From the NCBI GenBank assembly GCA_902766885.1, contig CACXFS010000009.1, forward strand, positions 1 to 61,183: DNA of 61,183 nucleotides. Reading direction: 5' to 3'. Positions 9,104 through 17,596 of the stretch are shown in pieces. Both the position numbers and the translations under genes were made by a program. Source of the stretch: an uncultured Ruminococcus sp. (GTDB lineage Bacteria; Bacillota; Clostridia; Oscillospirales; Acutalibacteraceae). Under the pieces are notes generated by a model. The model did no database searches. It had not been told where the DNA came from and saw only the letters and a list, made by a program, of their open reading frames with translations. Each line of letters begins with the position of its first letter. The first letter of the stretch is position 1.

Positions 9104-10465
9104 TTAGTTTTTAAGCGCCTGCAAGGGTGCGGGAATTCTTCCTCCACGCTTGATAAATGTTTCGGGCGAGCCCTGTCTTACAGGCATTACGGGACCTCTG
9201 CCGAGAAGTCCGCCAAAATTGAGTTCATCACCGGCTTTCTTTCCGATAGCAGGAATAAGTCTTACGGCTGTTGTCTTTGTGTTAACCATTCCGATAGCAG
9301 CCTCGTCGGCAATAATTGCCGAGATAACCTCGGGAGTAATATCTCCCGGCACAACAATCATATCAAGACCGACAGAGCAAACGGCTGTCATTGACTCAAG
9401 CTTTGTGATGTCAAGATAACCGTTCTGCGCAGCGTCAATCATACCTGCGTCCTCTGTAACGGGAATGAAAGCACCGCTGAGTCCTCCGACGTGAGAAGAA
9501 GCCATAACGCCGCCCTTTTTGACAGCGTCATTGAGCAGTGCAAGAGCAGCGGTTGTGCCGTGACAGCCGCAGACCTCAAGTCCCATCTCTTCAAGAATAT
9601 GTGCAACACTGTCGCCGACTGCGGGAGTCGGTGCAAGTGAAAGGTCAACAATACCAAAGGGTACGCAGAGTCTTTTGCTTGCCTCCTGAGCAACAAGCTG
9701 ACCCATACGTGTGATTTTAAATGCAGTTTTCTTTACCATATCGGCAATTTCCGTAATGTCCTTGCCTGCGCCGCCCTTTGCAAGTGCGGCTCTTACAACG
9801 CCCGGACCGGATACGCCTACGTTAATTACGGTGTCTGCTTCGCCTACGCCGTGGAAAGCACCTGCCATAAACGGGTTATCCTCGGGAGCGTTGCAGAATA
9901 CAACGAGCTTTGCAGCACCGATGCAGTTTCTGTCGGCTGTAATTTCAGCCGTCTGCTTTACAATTTTACCCATCATCTTAACTGCGTCCATATTGATACC
10001 TGCTTTTGTTGAGCCGATATTTACGGACGAGCAGACAAAGTCGGTTTCGCTCAACGCCTGCGGAATACTTTCAATCAGCGCATAGTCGCCGCTTGCAAAG
10101 CCCTTCTGAACGAGTGCCGAATAACCGCCGACGAAATTAACGCCGAGCTCTTTAGCCGCCTTGTCAAGTGCGTATGCAAACTTGACTACTTTTTTACTCT
10201 GGCACGGAGCGGCTACCATACCGATAGGAGTAACAGAGATTCTCTTGTTAATAATCGGGATACCGTATTCCTTCTGAATATCCTCGCCTGTCTTTACAAG
10301 GTCCTTTGCCGAACGGCAGATTTTGTCGTAAACCTTTGTGCAGGCTTTGTCAATATCCTCGTCAATACAGTCAAGAAGCGAAATACCCATAGTAATTGTT
10401 CTTACGTCAAGGTTTTCGTTGTCTATCATATTTATTGTTTCAAGTATGTCTTTTGTTTCTAACAT
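9104..10465 (-). CDS. UPF0210/PFL-family protein (DUF711)
   Basis: A 453-aa protein recognisable as the UPF0210 (DUF711) family: [20 protein letters not shown] at the N-terminus, then [16 protein letters not shown] and [20 protein letters not shown]. It has a pyruvate-formate-lyase-like barrel fold but no known reaction. It follows the ACT-domain gene by 29 bp, the pairing conserved across bacteria and archaea, and precedes the first ATPase gene by 26 bp on the same strand, so cotranscription with the ATPase is likely. Function unknown. Confidence 0.92.
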   Translation of the reverse strand: MLETKDILETINMIDNENLDVRTITMGISLLDCIDEDIDKACTKVYDKICRSAKDLVKTGEDIQKEYGIPIINKRISVTPIGMVAAPCQSKKVVKFAYALDKAAKELGVNFVGGYSALVQKGFASGDYALIESIPQALSETDFVCSSVNIGSTKAGINMDAVKMMGKIVKQTAEITADRNCIGAAKLVVFCNAPEDNPFMAGAFHGVGEADTVINVGVSGPGVVRAALAKGGAGKDITEIADMVKKTAFKITRMGQLVAQEASKRLCVPFGIVDLSLAPTPAVGDSVAHILEEMGLEVCGCHGTTAALALLNDAVKKGGVMASSHVGGLSGAFIPVTEDAGMIDAAQNGYLDITKLESMTAVCSVGLDMIVVPGDITPEVISAIIADEAAIGMVNTKTTAVRLIPAIGKKAGDELNFGGLLGRGPVMPVRQGSPETFIKRGGRIPAPLQALKN

Positions 10466-10494
10466 TTTTATTAACTATCCTTTCAATCCGCTTT

Positions 10495-10764
10495 TTAAAT
10501 CTTATGCATACTGTTGAATATGTCTTCATGCATAATGTGGATTTTAGTACCGGTAGCTTCTCCTACCTTGTCAAGGTTTTCTCTTAACTGCTCGAAACCG
10601 ATGTTTGACTTGTCGATTTCAACAAGCATAACCATTGCAAACATATCCTGAAGAACGCTCTGTGTAACTTCAACAATGTTCACGTCTGCCTGTGCGCAGG
10701 CGTCTGAAACCTTTGCCAGAATGCCAACTGTGTCTTTGCCGATAACTGTAATGATTGCTTTCAT
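10495..10764 (-). CDS. ACT-domain protein, UPF0237 family
   Basis: An 89-aa single ACT domain starting MKAIITVIGKDTVGILAKVS, the UPF0237 signature (GcvR-like small-molecule sensor). An AGGAGG lies 6 nt upstream of the ATG. ACT domains bind amino acids or related ligands, and this one is almost always encoded just before UPF0210. It is the first gene of the long minus-strand operon. Confidence 0.93.
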   Translation of the reverse strand: MKAIITVIGKDTVGILAKVSDACAQADVNIVEVTQSVLQDMFAMVMLVEIDKSNIGFEQLRENLDKVGEATGTKIHIMHEDIFNSMHKI

Positions 10765-10828
10765 AAGATAACCTCCTGATTATGCAGGATTAACGCTTTG
10801 AACTTGCATAATTCTGCAATAACCTTTT

Positions 10829-10871
10829 AATAAGTATATAATAATTCATTGTTGTTTATTATATACTTATT
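10829..10871. promoter_or_regulatory. Perfect 16-bp inverted repeat, operator-like
   Basis: Arms 10829-10844 and 10856-10871 are exact reverse complements (core AAGTATATAATAA) around an 11-nt spacer. The right arm contains the -10 of the V-ATPase promoter, so a bound repressor would block it. A dyad of this length between divergent genes is more likely an operator than a terminator. Confidence 0.55.
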
Positions 10872-10886
10872 TTTGACTAATGTAAA
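10858..10886 (-). promoter_or_regulatory. Sigma-A promoter of the ACT/UPF0210/V-ATPase operon
   Basis: On the minus strand TTTACA (10881-10886) and TATAAT (10858-10863) are separated by exactly 17 bp, about 90 bp before the ACT gene start. Confidence 0.65.
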
Positions 10887-10945
10887 GGCAAATCTTGCAT
10901 AAATTTGATTGTTATGATATTATTTTTTTGGGAGGTATCGGATTT

Positions 10946-11767
10946 ATGAAACTATGTGACCTGCATATGCACTCGAATAATTCTTTTGATGCAAAAAATA
11001 CTGTTGATGAAATGTGCGAAAGTGCGATAAAATGCGGTTTGTACGCAATTGCAATCACCGACCACTGCGAGGCTCCGTGGATAAAAGACGGCGAAAACTG
11101 CGAATACGGGAGTTTTGACAGGCTTATTCCCAAGTCAATTGCAGAAACCCGGTCTGCAAAGGAAAAATACAACGGTAAACTAAAGGTGTTGTGCGGAATA
11201 GAACTCGGAGAGCCTATGCACGATAAGGAATGTACCGAAAGAGCGTTAGCCTACGGTGCAAGCGACTTTACACTTGCGTCCGTGCATAATCTCAGAGGGT
11301 TTGAGGACTTCTATTTTATCGACTGGACAAAAGTCAGCGTTGATGAAATTTTGAAACTGTACTTTGCCGAACTTGCAGAAACGGCAGAGTTTGAACACTT
11401 TGACAGCCTTGCTCATCTAACCTATCCACTCAGATATATCAAGGCAAAAACGGGAAAAATTCCCGACCTTTCAGTATTTTATGAAGATATTGACAATATA
11501 TTTAAAATTCTTGTGAAGAATAATAAAGCGCTTGAAATCAACGTTTCGGGCTTGTTCAAGGAATTGAAAACCACCTTGCCCGACGAAACGCTTGTAAAAC
11601 GTTTCAGAGAACTCGGAGGAAAATACATTACGCTCGGAACAGACTCGCACAGCACAGATTTTGTCGGAAAAGGCATCAAAGAGGGAATAGAGGTAGCCAG
11701 AAAGGCTGGCTTTACTCACTATACTATTTACGAAAATCATCAGCCGATACAGATTCCGATATTATAA
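10946..11767 (+). CDS. PHP-domain phosphatase, HisK-type histidinol-phosphatase family
   Basis: A 273-aa PHP protein. The metal-binding motifs are present: DLHMHS near the start, ITDHCE around residue 47, an ASVHN block and the C-terminal GTDSHS. The family hydrolyses phosphomonoesters, classically L-histidinol phosphate, but no his genes are nearby so the substrate is uncertain. I use the ATG at 10946 with GGGAGG 10 nt upstream; an ATG at 10895 lacks a ribosome site. Divergent from the ATPase operon. Confidence 0.85.
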   Translation: MKLCDLHMHSNNSFDAKNTVDEMCESAIKCGLYAIAITDHCEAPWIKDGENCEYGSFDRLIPKSIAETRSAKEKYNGKLKVLCGIELGEPMHDKECTERALAYGASDFTLASVHNLRGFEDFYFIDWTKVSVDEILKLYFAELAETAEFEHFDSLAHLTYPLRYIKAKTGKIPDLSVFYEDIDNIFKILVKNNKALEINVSGLFKELKTTLPDETLVKRFRELGGKYITLGTDSHSTDFVGKGIKEGIEVARKAGFTHYTIYENHQPIQIPIL

Positions 11768-11773
11768 AACAAA

Positions 11774-11810
11774 AACGAGGCTTCCGTATTTTGGAAGCCT
11801 CGTTGCTTTT
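11774..11810. terminator. Bidirectional rho-independent terminator (PHP gene / galU)
   Basis: A 12-bp stem (11774-11785 with 11793-11804) and 7-nt loop are flanked by A-rich and T-rich sequence. It lies between two convergent genes. Confidence 0.85.
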
Positions 11811-11835
11811 ACTTTTATAAACTATAAATTTGTAA

Positions 11836-12708
11836 TTATAAATTTTTTGCGATTTCTTTTATGTATTCTCTGAGCTGGTCTTTGGTTTCGGGATGTTCAA
11901 GACCGACTTCAATTTGTGCCTGCAAAATTCCGAACTTGTTGCCCATATCGTAACGCTTGCCCTCAAATTCGACTGCTGTCATTCCCTTTGTGACTGCAAT
12001 TTCACGCATTGCGTCGGTAAGCTGAATCTCACCGCCTGCGCCGGGCTTTGTACGCTCAAGAATTTCAAATATCTCGGCAGGAAGTACGCATCTGTCAAGA
12101 ATTGAGTACAAAGAGAGTACTTCTTCCTTAGTCTGCGGCTTTTCTTTCATATCCGTGCATTTGAAAACGTTGTCATGGAGGTTTTCAACCTTTAATGAGC
12201 CGTACTTGTGAATGTCCTTTTCGGGCACAAGCTTAACGCCCACAACGCCCTCTCCGTACTCGCCGTAGCAGTCAATAAGCTGCTTGATTGCAGGAGTTTT
12301 GCTGACGATAACGCCGTCGCCGTACATAACGGCAAACGGCTCGTTTCCGACAAATGACTTAGCCTTTAAAACTGCGTGACCAAGACCTTTCATTTCTTTT
12401 TGTCTGATGAAGGTGATGTTTGCAAGGTTTGAAATTGCCCTTACAGTTTCAAGAAATTCCGTCTTGCCGCTCTTTTCAAGCTGTGCTTCAAGCTCGGGAG
12501 AGGCGTCAAAATGGTCCTCAATCAGACCCTTGCCTCTGTTGGTGATAATGAGAATATCCGTGATTCCCGCTTCCACTGCTTCTTCAACAATGTACTGAAT
12601 TGTGGGCTTGTCAACAATGGGGAACATTTCCTTAGGCATATTTTTTGTAGCAGGAAGAACTCTTGTGCCTAATCCTGCCGCAGGAATAACTGCTTTGGTA
12701 ATTTTCAT
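11836..12708 (-). CDS. galU: UTP--glucose-1-phosphate uridylyltransferase
   Basis: A 290-aa enzyme making UDP-glucose from UTP and glucose-1-phosphate for cell-wall and exopolysaccharide synthesis. The nucleotide-binding loop AVIPAAGLGTRVLPATKNMP is followed by EMFPIVDKPTIQYIVEEAVE, and GGEIQLTDAM lies near residue 220; all are GalU hallmarks. Normal length. It follows the zinc-ribbon protein by 32 bp on the same strand and probably shares its transcript. Confidence 0.96.
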   Translation of the reverse strand: MKITKAVIPAAGLGTRVLPATKNMPKEMFPIVDKPTIQYIVEEAVEAGITDILIITNRGKGLIEDHFDASPELEAQLEKSGKTEFLETVRAISNLANITFIRQKEMKGLGHAVLKAKSFVGNEPFAVMYGDGVIVSKTPAIKQLIDCYGEYGEGVVGVKLVPEKDIHKYGSLKVENLHDNVFKCTDMKEKPQTKEEVLSLYSILDRCVLPAEIFEILERTKPGAGGEIQLTDAMREIAVTKGMTAVEFEGKRYDMGNKFGILQAQIEVGLEHPETKDQLREYIKEIAKNL

Positions 12709-12740
12709 TTCAGTCCTCCGAAAAAATGATAATACTTTTT

Positions 12741-13766
12741 TTAAAAGTTGATAAACAGCGGAATGTAGGAAATAATCACAAACGCAGCTTCAAAGCATAT
12801 TGCAAGCGCAAGATTAACTCCTCCGCAGTTTTCAAGCTCCTTATTGATGTTGGGTGAATCAACTTTTGATTTGATAAGATTGATTTTTTTTGTGCAGTGC
12901 TTATAATAGGCTCGGTTTGCCGTAAAACCGCAGACGAGCATAATAATTCCCTTTGCAAGACTTAATATATACGGCGAATACATAAAGATAATTTCATTCA
13001 TTGTAAACTCTGACGAAAGTGAGAAAGAATAAAACATCTGTGTACCGTTCTGCATATTCAGAAGGCTGCTAATCAGTTCCTGATACTCAGGCATAAGCTG
13101 AATAAATGTTTCGCCGACAGTAAGTCCGATTACAAGTAAGGAAAGTACAATTCCTATGGCAATCATTTTTCTGTAAAGGAAATAAACTCCCGAAAACAGA
13201 AAAGCTGCAAAGTTAAATCGTGAACTTCCGAAATTCTTGATTCGATTGAACACAATCATAAAATACGGCGTATTTTTGCCGACAAATTTTGACATTTCAC
13301 CAGCCGTTACATTTTCTGCAATCGGCTGTTCGCTGTCAATCCCAGCCATCGGGTCAAACGGAATTCCCGCTCCGCCGAATCCGAACGGGGGTACGCCCTG
13401 ACCAAAAGGCTGACCGTTGGTGCCGTTCTGAGGATTCTGTGTGTTTTGATTGTTACTTTGCTTTCTGTCCTGCTCGTTGAGCGGAAAACCGCACTTCCGG
13501 CAGTAAAACGTGGCTTTTTCGTTTTCAAAACCGCATTTTTTACAGATTACAGTACCGCTTTCGGTGTTGTCCGAATCGCCTTTATTTTCACTGTATGTTT
13601 CTTCAAAGGAAAAACCCTCTGAATGCTTGTCCTCATAAAAGCAATGTCCGTTATTTTCGTAACATTCACGGTGGTGTGGTGCGCCGCATTCGGGACACAC
13701 AACAATGTCGTCACCGCTTTTGAATTGTTCATTGCATACGGGGCATTTGTATTGAGTAAATTCCAT
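12741..13766 (-). CDS. RING/zinc-ribbon membrane protein with DUF2628-like C-terminus
   Basis: A 341-aa protein. Residues 1-45 form a prokaryotic RING-like zinc site (CPVCNEQF, CPECGAPHHRECY). Residues ~72-95 form a second zinc ribbon (CKKCGFENEKATFYCRKCGF), and a Q/N/G-rich linker follows. From about residue 165 there is a membrane region with four hydrophobic segments starting FNFAAFLFSGVYFLYRKMI, as in DUF2628 proteins. It probably senses or scaffolds at the membrane; no enzyme activity is visible. Upstream of galU. Confidence 0.8.
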   Translation of the reverse strand: MEFTQYKCPVCNEQFKSGDDIVVCPECGAPHHRECYENNGHCFYEDKHSEGFSFEETYSENKGDSDNTESGTVICKKCGFENEKATFYCRKCGFPLNEQDRKQSNNQNTQNPQNGTNGQPFGQGVPPFGFGGAGIPFDPMAGIDSEQPIAENVTAGEMSKFVGKNTPYFMIVFNRIKNFGSSRFNFAAFLFSGVYFLYRKMIAIGIVLSLLVIGLTVGETFIQLMPEYQELISSLLNMQNGTQMFYSFSLSSEFTMNEIIFMYSPYILSLAKGIIMLVCGFTANRAYYKHCTKKINLIKSKVDSPNINKELENCGGVNLALAICFEAAFVIISYIPLFINF

Positions 13767-13793
13767 AATTTCCTCCGTATATTCTTTTACAAG

Positions 13794-13972
13794 TTAAGGA
13801 ACCACTGAATAAATCACGCTAAAAGCTGTTTACACATCTTGCTTGCATATTTTCCGCCAGCTTGCCCAAAAAATCCTCGTAATGCGTCAGCATTACTGCG
13901 GTTTATTTGTGCAACCTAACGAAAAATCTGACGGCGCAATATGCACAAACGATTTAATCAGTGTTTCCTTAA
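13794..13972. mobile_element. MITE-like element with 22-bp terminal inverted repeats
   Basis: The ends 13794-13815 and 13951-13972 are inverted repeats matching at 20 of 22 positions (TTAAGGAAnCACTG...). The 179-bp element has no coding capacity. Its core carries a perfect hairpin, 13879-13885 with 13890-13896 and loop GTCA, also present in the 41022-41180 element. TTAA at each end could be the target duplication. It lies just upstream of the prfB promoter and fills the otherwise gene-free stretch 13767-14026. Confidence 0.7.
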
Positions 13973-14026
13973 TTATAACAAATAAAAACTCTAATTGCAA
14001 CAATAATAATTTATTTAAATTTTAAG

Positions 14027-14055
14027 TTTACATTTCTGCACAAATTTGGTATAAT
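14027..14055 (+). promoter_or_regulatory. Sigma-A promoter of prfB-apgM
   Basis: TTTACA at 14027-14032, a 17-bp spacer, and TATAAT at 14050-14055 preceded by TGG, giving an extended -10. Confidence 0.75.
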
Positions 14056-14114
14056 AACAAATTGTGATAAGATAATGTAAAATGAAAATATATATCAAAG
14101 AAAGGTATGTGTTT

Positions 14115-15233
14115 ATGGTACAGTTTGAAGAATTGCTGCTCGGACTTCAGGCGTTAAAGCCTGAGATTGACGATTTGTCCGACGCTCTCGGAATGAAAGG
14201 AATGTTATCCGAAATTCAGCAGCTTGAGCTGAAGGCTACCGAGCCGGGATTCTGGGACGACGTTGAAAAATCGCAGAAGGTTTTGCAGAGAACGGGTGCA
14301 CTCAAGGGCAAGGTAGAGGCTTACGAAGGTCTTGTTGCAAAATATGAGGACACCGTAGCGCTTATTGAGCTTGCAAATGAGGAAGAAGACTTGTCACTGC
14401 TTGAAGAGGCTGAAAGCGAAGTTAATGCAGTCAAGGAAAGCCTTGAAAAGCAAAGACTTCAGACCTTGCTTACAGGCGAATATGATAAAAATAATGCAAT
14501 TCTCACTTTCCACGCAGGTTCGGGCGGAACCGAAGCTCAGGACTGGGCAGAAATGCTTTACAGAATGTATACTCGCTGGGCAGAGGCTCACGGATTCAAG
14601 GTTAAAGAGGTTGACTACCTCGACGGCGACGAGGCAGGACTAAAAAGTGCCGTTTTGCTTATTGAGGGCGAAAACGCATACGGTTATCTGAAAAGTGAAG
14701 CAGGCGTTCACCGTCTTGTGCGAGTATCTCCGTTCGACTCGGCAGGCAGACGTCACACGAGCTTTTCTTCATTAGAGGTTATGCCCGAAATGGACGATGA
14801 TATTCAGGTTAACATCGCACCCGAAGATATAAAAATGGACGTTTACCGTGCGAGCGGTGCAGGCGGACAGAAGGTAAACAAAACTTCATCTGCCGTTCGT
14901 CTTACTCATATTCCGACAGGTATCGTAGTAGCAAGTCAGGTTGAGCGCAGTCAGTATCAGAACCGTGACGTTGCTATGAAAATGCTTATTTCAAAGCTCG
15001 TTGAAATCAAGGAGCGTGAGCACCTTGAAAAAATTGAAGATATAAAGGGCGTTCAGAAGGAAATCACATGGGGTTCGCAGATTCGAAGCTACGTTTTTAT
15101 GCCCTATACAATGGTAAAGGACCACAGAACGGGCTTTGAAACGGGTAACATTCAGGGCGTTATGGACGGCGACCTTGACGGATTTATCAATGCATACTTA
15201 AAATGTGCAAGCCTTGGAACCTTGCAGAAATAA
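14115..15233 (+). CDS. prfB: Peptide chain release factor 2
   Basis: A 372-aa class-I release factor for UGA and UAA codons. The SPF tripeptide (VRVSPFDSAG) marks RF2 over RF1, and GAGGQKVNKTSSAVRLTH holds the GGQ motif that triggers peptide release. The reading frame is continuous from MVQFEELLLGL, so the programmed frameshift found in many prfB genes is absent. I use the ATG at 14115 with GAAAGG upstream, not the ATG at 14082. It is followed 14 bp later by apgM. Confidence 0.96.
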   Translation: MVQFEELLLGLQALKPEIDDLSDALGMKGMLSEIQQLELKATEPGFWDDVEKSQKVLQRTGALKGKVEAYEGLVAKYEDTVALIELANEEEDLSLLEEAESEVNAVKESLEKQRLQTLLTGEYDKNNAILTFHAGSGGTEAQDWAEMLYRMYTRWAEAHGFKVKEVDYLDGDEAGLKSAVLLIEGENAYGYLKSEAGVHRLVRVSPFDSAGRRHTSFSSLEVMPEMDDDIQVNIAPEDIKMDVYRASGAGGQKVNKTSSAVRLTHIPTGIVVASQVERSQYQNRDVAMKMLISKLVEIKEREHLEKIEDIKGVQKEITWGSQIRSYVFMPYTMVKDHRTGFETGNIQGVMDGDLDGFINAYLKCASLGTLQK

Positions 15234-15247
15234 AAAGGGGTAATTTT

Positions 15248-16459
15248 ATGAAATATTTTGTAATGCTTTGTGACGGAATGGCTGACGAGCCTGTTGAAGC
15301 GCTCGGCAATAAAACTCCTATGGAAAAGGCTGTAAAGCCTTGTATGGATAGTCTTGCATCAAAAGGTGAAGTCGGAATGGTAAAAACTGTTGCAGAAGGC
15401 TTAAAGCCCGGCAGTGACGTTGCTAATCTTTCCGTTCTCGGATATGAGCCGGCAATCTACTACAGCGGACGTTCTCCGCTTGAGGCGGCAAGCATCGGAA
15501 TTGATTTAAAGGACACAGACGTTACCTTAAGATGTAACCTTGTAACACTTTCCGACGAGGAAAATTACGAGGATAAAACAATGGTTGACTACTGCGGCGG
15601 AGATATTTCAACGCAGGAAGCAAAGATTTTAATAGATTACATTCAGGAAAAGCTAGGCGACGATACTTTCAAATTCTATTCGGGCGTTTCATACCGTCAT
15701 TGTCTTGTGTGGAGCAACGGCAATCCTCACCCGGGCGAGCTTACACCTCCGCACGATATTTCAAACCGTGTAATTACCGACTACGTCCCGAAGGGCGAGG
15801 ATACAGCAAAGCTTTACGAGCTTATGAAGAAGAGCTATGACTTGCTCAAGGACCACCCTGTCAATAAGCAGAGAGTTGCAGAGGGCAAGCGTCCTGCAAA
15901 CTCAATCTGGCTCTGGGGCGAGGGCACAAAGCCTCAGCTTGACAGCTTTTTCGGCAAATTCGGCAAGAAGGGCAGTATGATTTCAGCTGTTGACCTTTTA
16001 AAGGGTATTGCAATCTGCGCTGGAATGAAGAGCGTTGATGTTGAAGGTGCAACGGGTTACATTGACACCAACTTTGACGGAAAATGCAAGGCGGCAATTG
16101 AGGAATTCAAAAACGGCGCTGATTTTGTTTACGTTCACGTTGAAGCACCAGACGAGTGCGGCCACAGAGGAGAAATGGAGAACAAGGTAAGAGCTATTGA
16201 GCTTATCGATGAGCATATTCTTGCACCTGTAACCGAATTTCTGAAAGGCTACGACGATTTTGCAGTCCTCGTTTGTCCCGACCACCCGACACCGCTTTCA
16301 ATCAAAACACACAGTTCAAATCCTGTTCCGTACCTCATTTACGACAGTAAGAATGAAATCGACAGCGGTGTTAAATGTTTCTGCGAAAAGACAGCTAAGC
16401 AGACAGGCAATTACATAGAAAAAGGCTTCACTATGATGGACTATTTCCTGTCAAAGTAA
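15248..16459 (+). CDS. apgM: 2,3-bisphosphoglycerate-independent phosphoglycerate mutase, archaeal type
   Basis: A 403-aa member of the alkaline-phosphatase superfamily that interconverts 3- and 2-phosphoglycerate in glycolysis. The metal-site start MKYFVMLCDGMADEP, the nucleophile region GSDVANLSVLGYEP and the late HVEAPDECGHRGE and CPDHPTP blocks are characteristic. The start is ATG at 15248 with AAGGGG upstream. Normal length. It shares the prfB promoter. Confidence 0.95.
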   Translation: MKYFVMLCDGMADEPVEALGNKTPMEKAVKPCMDSLASKGEVGMVKTVAEGLKPGSDVANLSVLGYEPAIYYSGRSPLEAASIGIDLKDTDVTLRCNLVTLSDEENYEDKTMVDYCGGDISTQEAKILIDYIQEKLGDDTFKFYSGVSYRHCLVWSNGNPHPGELTPPHDISNRVITDYVPKGEDTAKLYELMKKSYDLLKDHPVNKQRVAEGKRPANSIWLWGEGTKPQLDSFFGKFGKKGSMISAVDLLKGIAICAGMKSVDVEGATGYIDTNFDGKCKAAIEEFKNGADFVYVHVEAPDECGHRGEMENKVRAIELIDEHILAPVTEFLKGYDDFAVLVCPDHPTPLSIKTHSSNPVPYLIYDSKNEIDSGVKCFCEKTAKQTGNYIEKGFTMMDYFLSK

Positions 16460-16479
16460 TAAGTAAGCTTTATTATTAG

Positions 16480-16508
16480 ATTGTAGCGAGCGACGCCCTC
16501 GTCGCTCA
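16480..16508. repeat. Dispersed 29-bp palindromic repeat, copy 1
   Basis: This segment contains the 8-bp stem GAGCGACG/CGTCGCTC with a CCCT loop. It matches the reverse complement of 35546-35574 at 27 of 29 positions, so it is a dispersed repeat and not a private terminator of apgM. Confidence 0.7.
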
Positions 16509-16556
16509 TTTCATTTGCAACTGCTGAATAAAACTGAATAAATAGGATTTAGCATT

Positions 16557-16594
16557 GACCTCAACGGATAATTTTCCGTTGAGGTCATATTTTT
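16557..16594 (+). terminator. Rho-independent terminator of prfB-apgM
   Basis: Stem 16557-16568 paired with 16575-16586 (12 bp, core ACCTCAACGG) followed by ATATTTTT. Confidence 0.8.
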
Positions 16595-16613
16595 ATGCTT
16601 GTCAACATAGTAT
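16585..16613 (+). promoter_or_regulatory. Sigma-E promoter of the spoIIIA operon
   Basis: TCATATT (16585-16591) matches the Bacillus sigma-E -35 consensus KMATATT exactly. After 14 bp comes CATAGTAT (16606-16613), 6 of 8 to the -10 consensus CATACANT. It sits 33 bp before spoIIIAA and overlaps the apgM terminator. Confidence 0.7.
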
Positions 16614-16645
16614 CTATTAAGCAAATAATTTTGGAGGAATTTAAA

Positions 16646-17596
16646 ATGACAAGCGTAGAAGATAAGGGACGTTTTATTCAGGCGATAAAGTGTCTGTGCC
16701 CGTCAATCTGCAAAAGACTGTACCCGCTGAGCGAGCGGCTTGAAAATTCCGCACAGGAAATAAGACTGCGCATCAACCGACCGCTCTGCATAGTCTGCAC
16801 CGACAATACATATTATGTTACATCAAACGGTGGATTGACAAGCACTCCGATTGACGGCTCTATGTATAACGTTACACGTGCCGATATTGCAGACACCTTT
16901 CAGAATATCTGCAATTACTCCGTTTACACAAGGCAGAATGAAATTATTAACGGCTTTGTCACAATGTTCGGCGGTCACAGAGCGGGAATATGCGGAACGG
17001 CTGTTGTAAACAACGGCAAAATTGTGAACATCCGTGATATTTCTTCAATCAATATCCGTATTGCAAGGGAGCATAAGGGGTGTGCAAAACAGCTTTTAGA
17101 CAGGCTTGGTATTCTGCGTGGCGGCGTTCTGATTTGCGGTGCACCCTGTTCGGGAAAGACAACTGTTCTTCGAGATATGGCTCGCATACTTTCAACGCAG
17201 TGCGGCAAGAATGTTTCGCTGATTGACGAAAGAGGTGAGCTTGCAGGGGCAGTTTCGGGGGTATTCAGAAATGACATTGGTATGTGTGACGTTTACGATT
17301 CCTACAAAAAGAGCGAGGCTATGATGCAGGCTGTGCGCAGTATGGCGCCCGACATTATAATCTGCGATGAAATCGGTGCGTCAGATGATATTGAAGCAAT
17401 TGAACATACGGTAAACAGCGGTGTGATTGTAATTGCAACCGTACACGCCTCAAATGAGTACGAGCTTAAGCACAAGGAAAACATACGCAGAATTTTCAAA
17501 ACAGGAGCGTTTTCAAAGGTCGTTTTTCTGTCCGATAAATCAGCTCCCGGCAAAGTTGTGAAAATCTCCGAAGCAGGTGACATCTTTGGCTCTTAA
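16646..17596 (+). CDS. spoIIIAA: Stage III sporulation protein AA (ATPase)
   Basis: A 316-aa secretion-type ATPase of the mother-cell/forespore channel. The Walker A motif is GAPCSGKTTVLRDMAR, followed by SLIDERGELAG (the SpoIIIAA signature) and the Walker B region PDIIICDEIG. It energises the SpoIIIA-SpoIIQ feeding-tube complex. I use the ATG at 16646 with GGAGG 6 nt upstream; the ATG at 16595 lies inside the sigma-E promoter. First gene of the complete AA-AH operon. Confidence 0.96.
   Translation: MTSVEDKGRFIQAIKCLCPSICKRLYPLSERLENSAQEIRLRINRPLCIVCTDNTYYVTSNGGLTSTPIDGSMYNVTRADIADTFQNICNYSVYTRQNEIINGFVTMFGGHRAGICGTAVVNNGKIVNIRDISSINIRIAREHKGCAKQLLDRLGILRGGVLICGAPCSGKTTVLRDMARILSTQCGKNVSLIDERGELAGAVSGVFRNDIGMCDVYDSYKKSEAMMQAVRSMAPDIIICDEIGASDDIEAIEHTVNSGVIVIATVHASNEYELKHKENIRRIFKTGAFSKVVFLSDKSAPGKVVKISEAGDIFGS

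Noticed and set aside
14115-14260. Programmed frameshift in prfB
   Set aside because: The reading frame is continuous from the start codon through the SPF and GGQ motifs, and no internal TGA was found near codon 25.
16595-16645. Upstream start for spoIIIAA
   Set aside because: It lies within the sigma-E promoter and lacks a ribosome site; the ATG at 16646 has GGAGG at good spacing.
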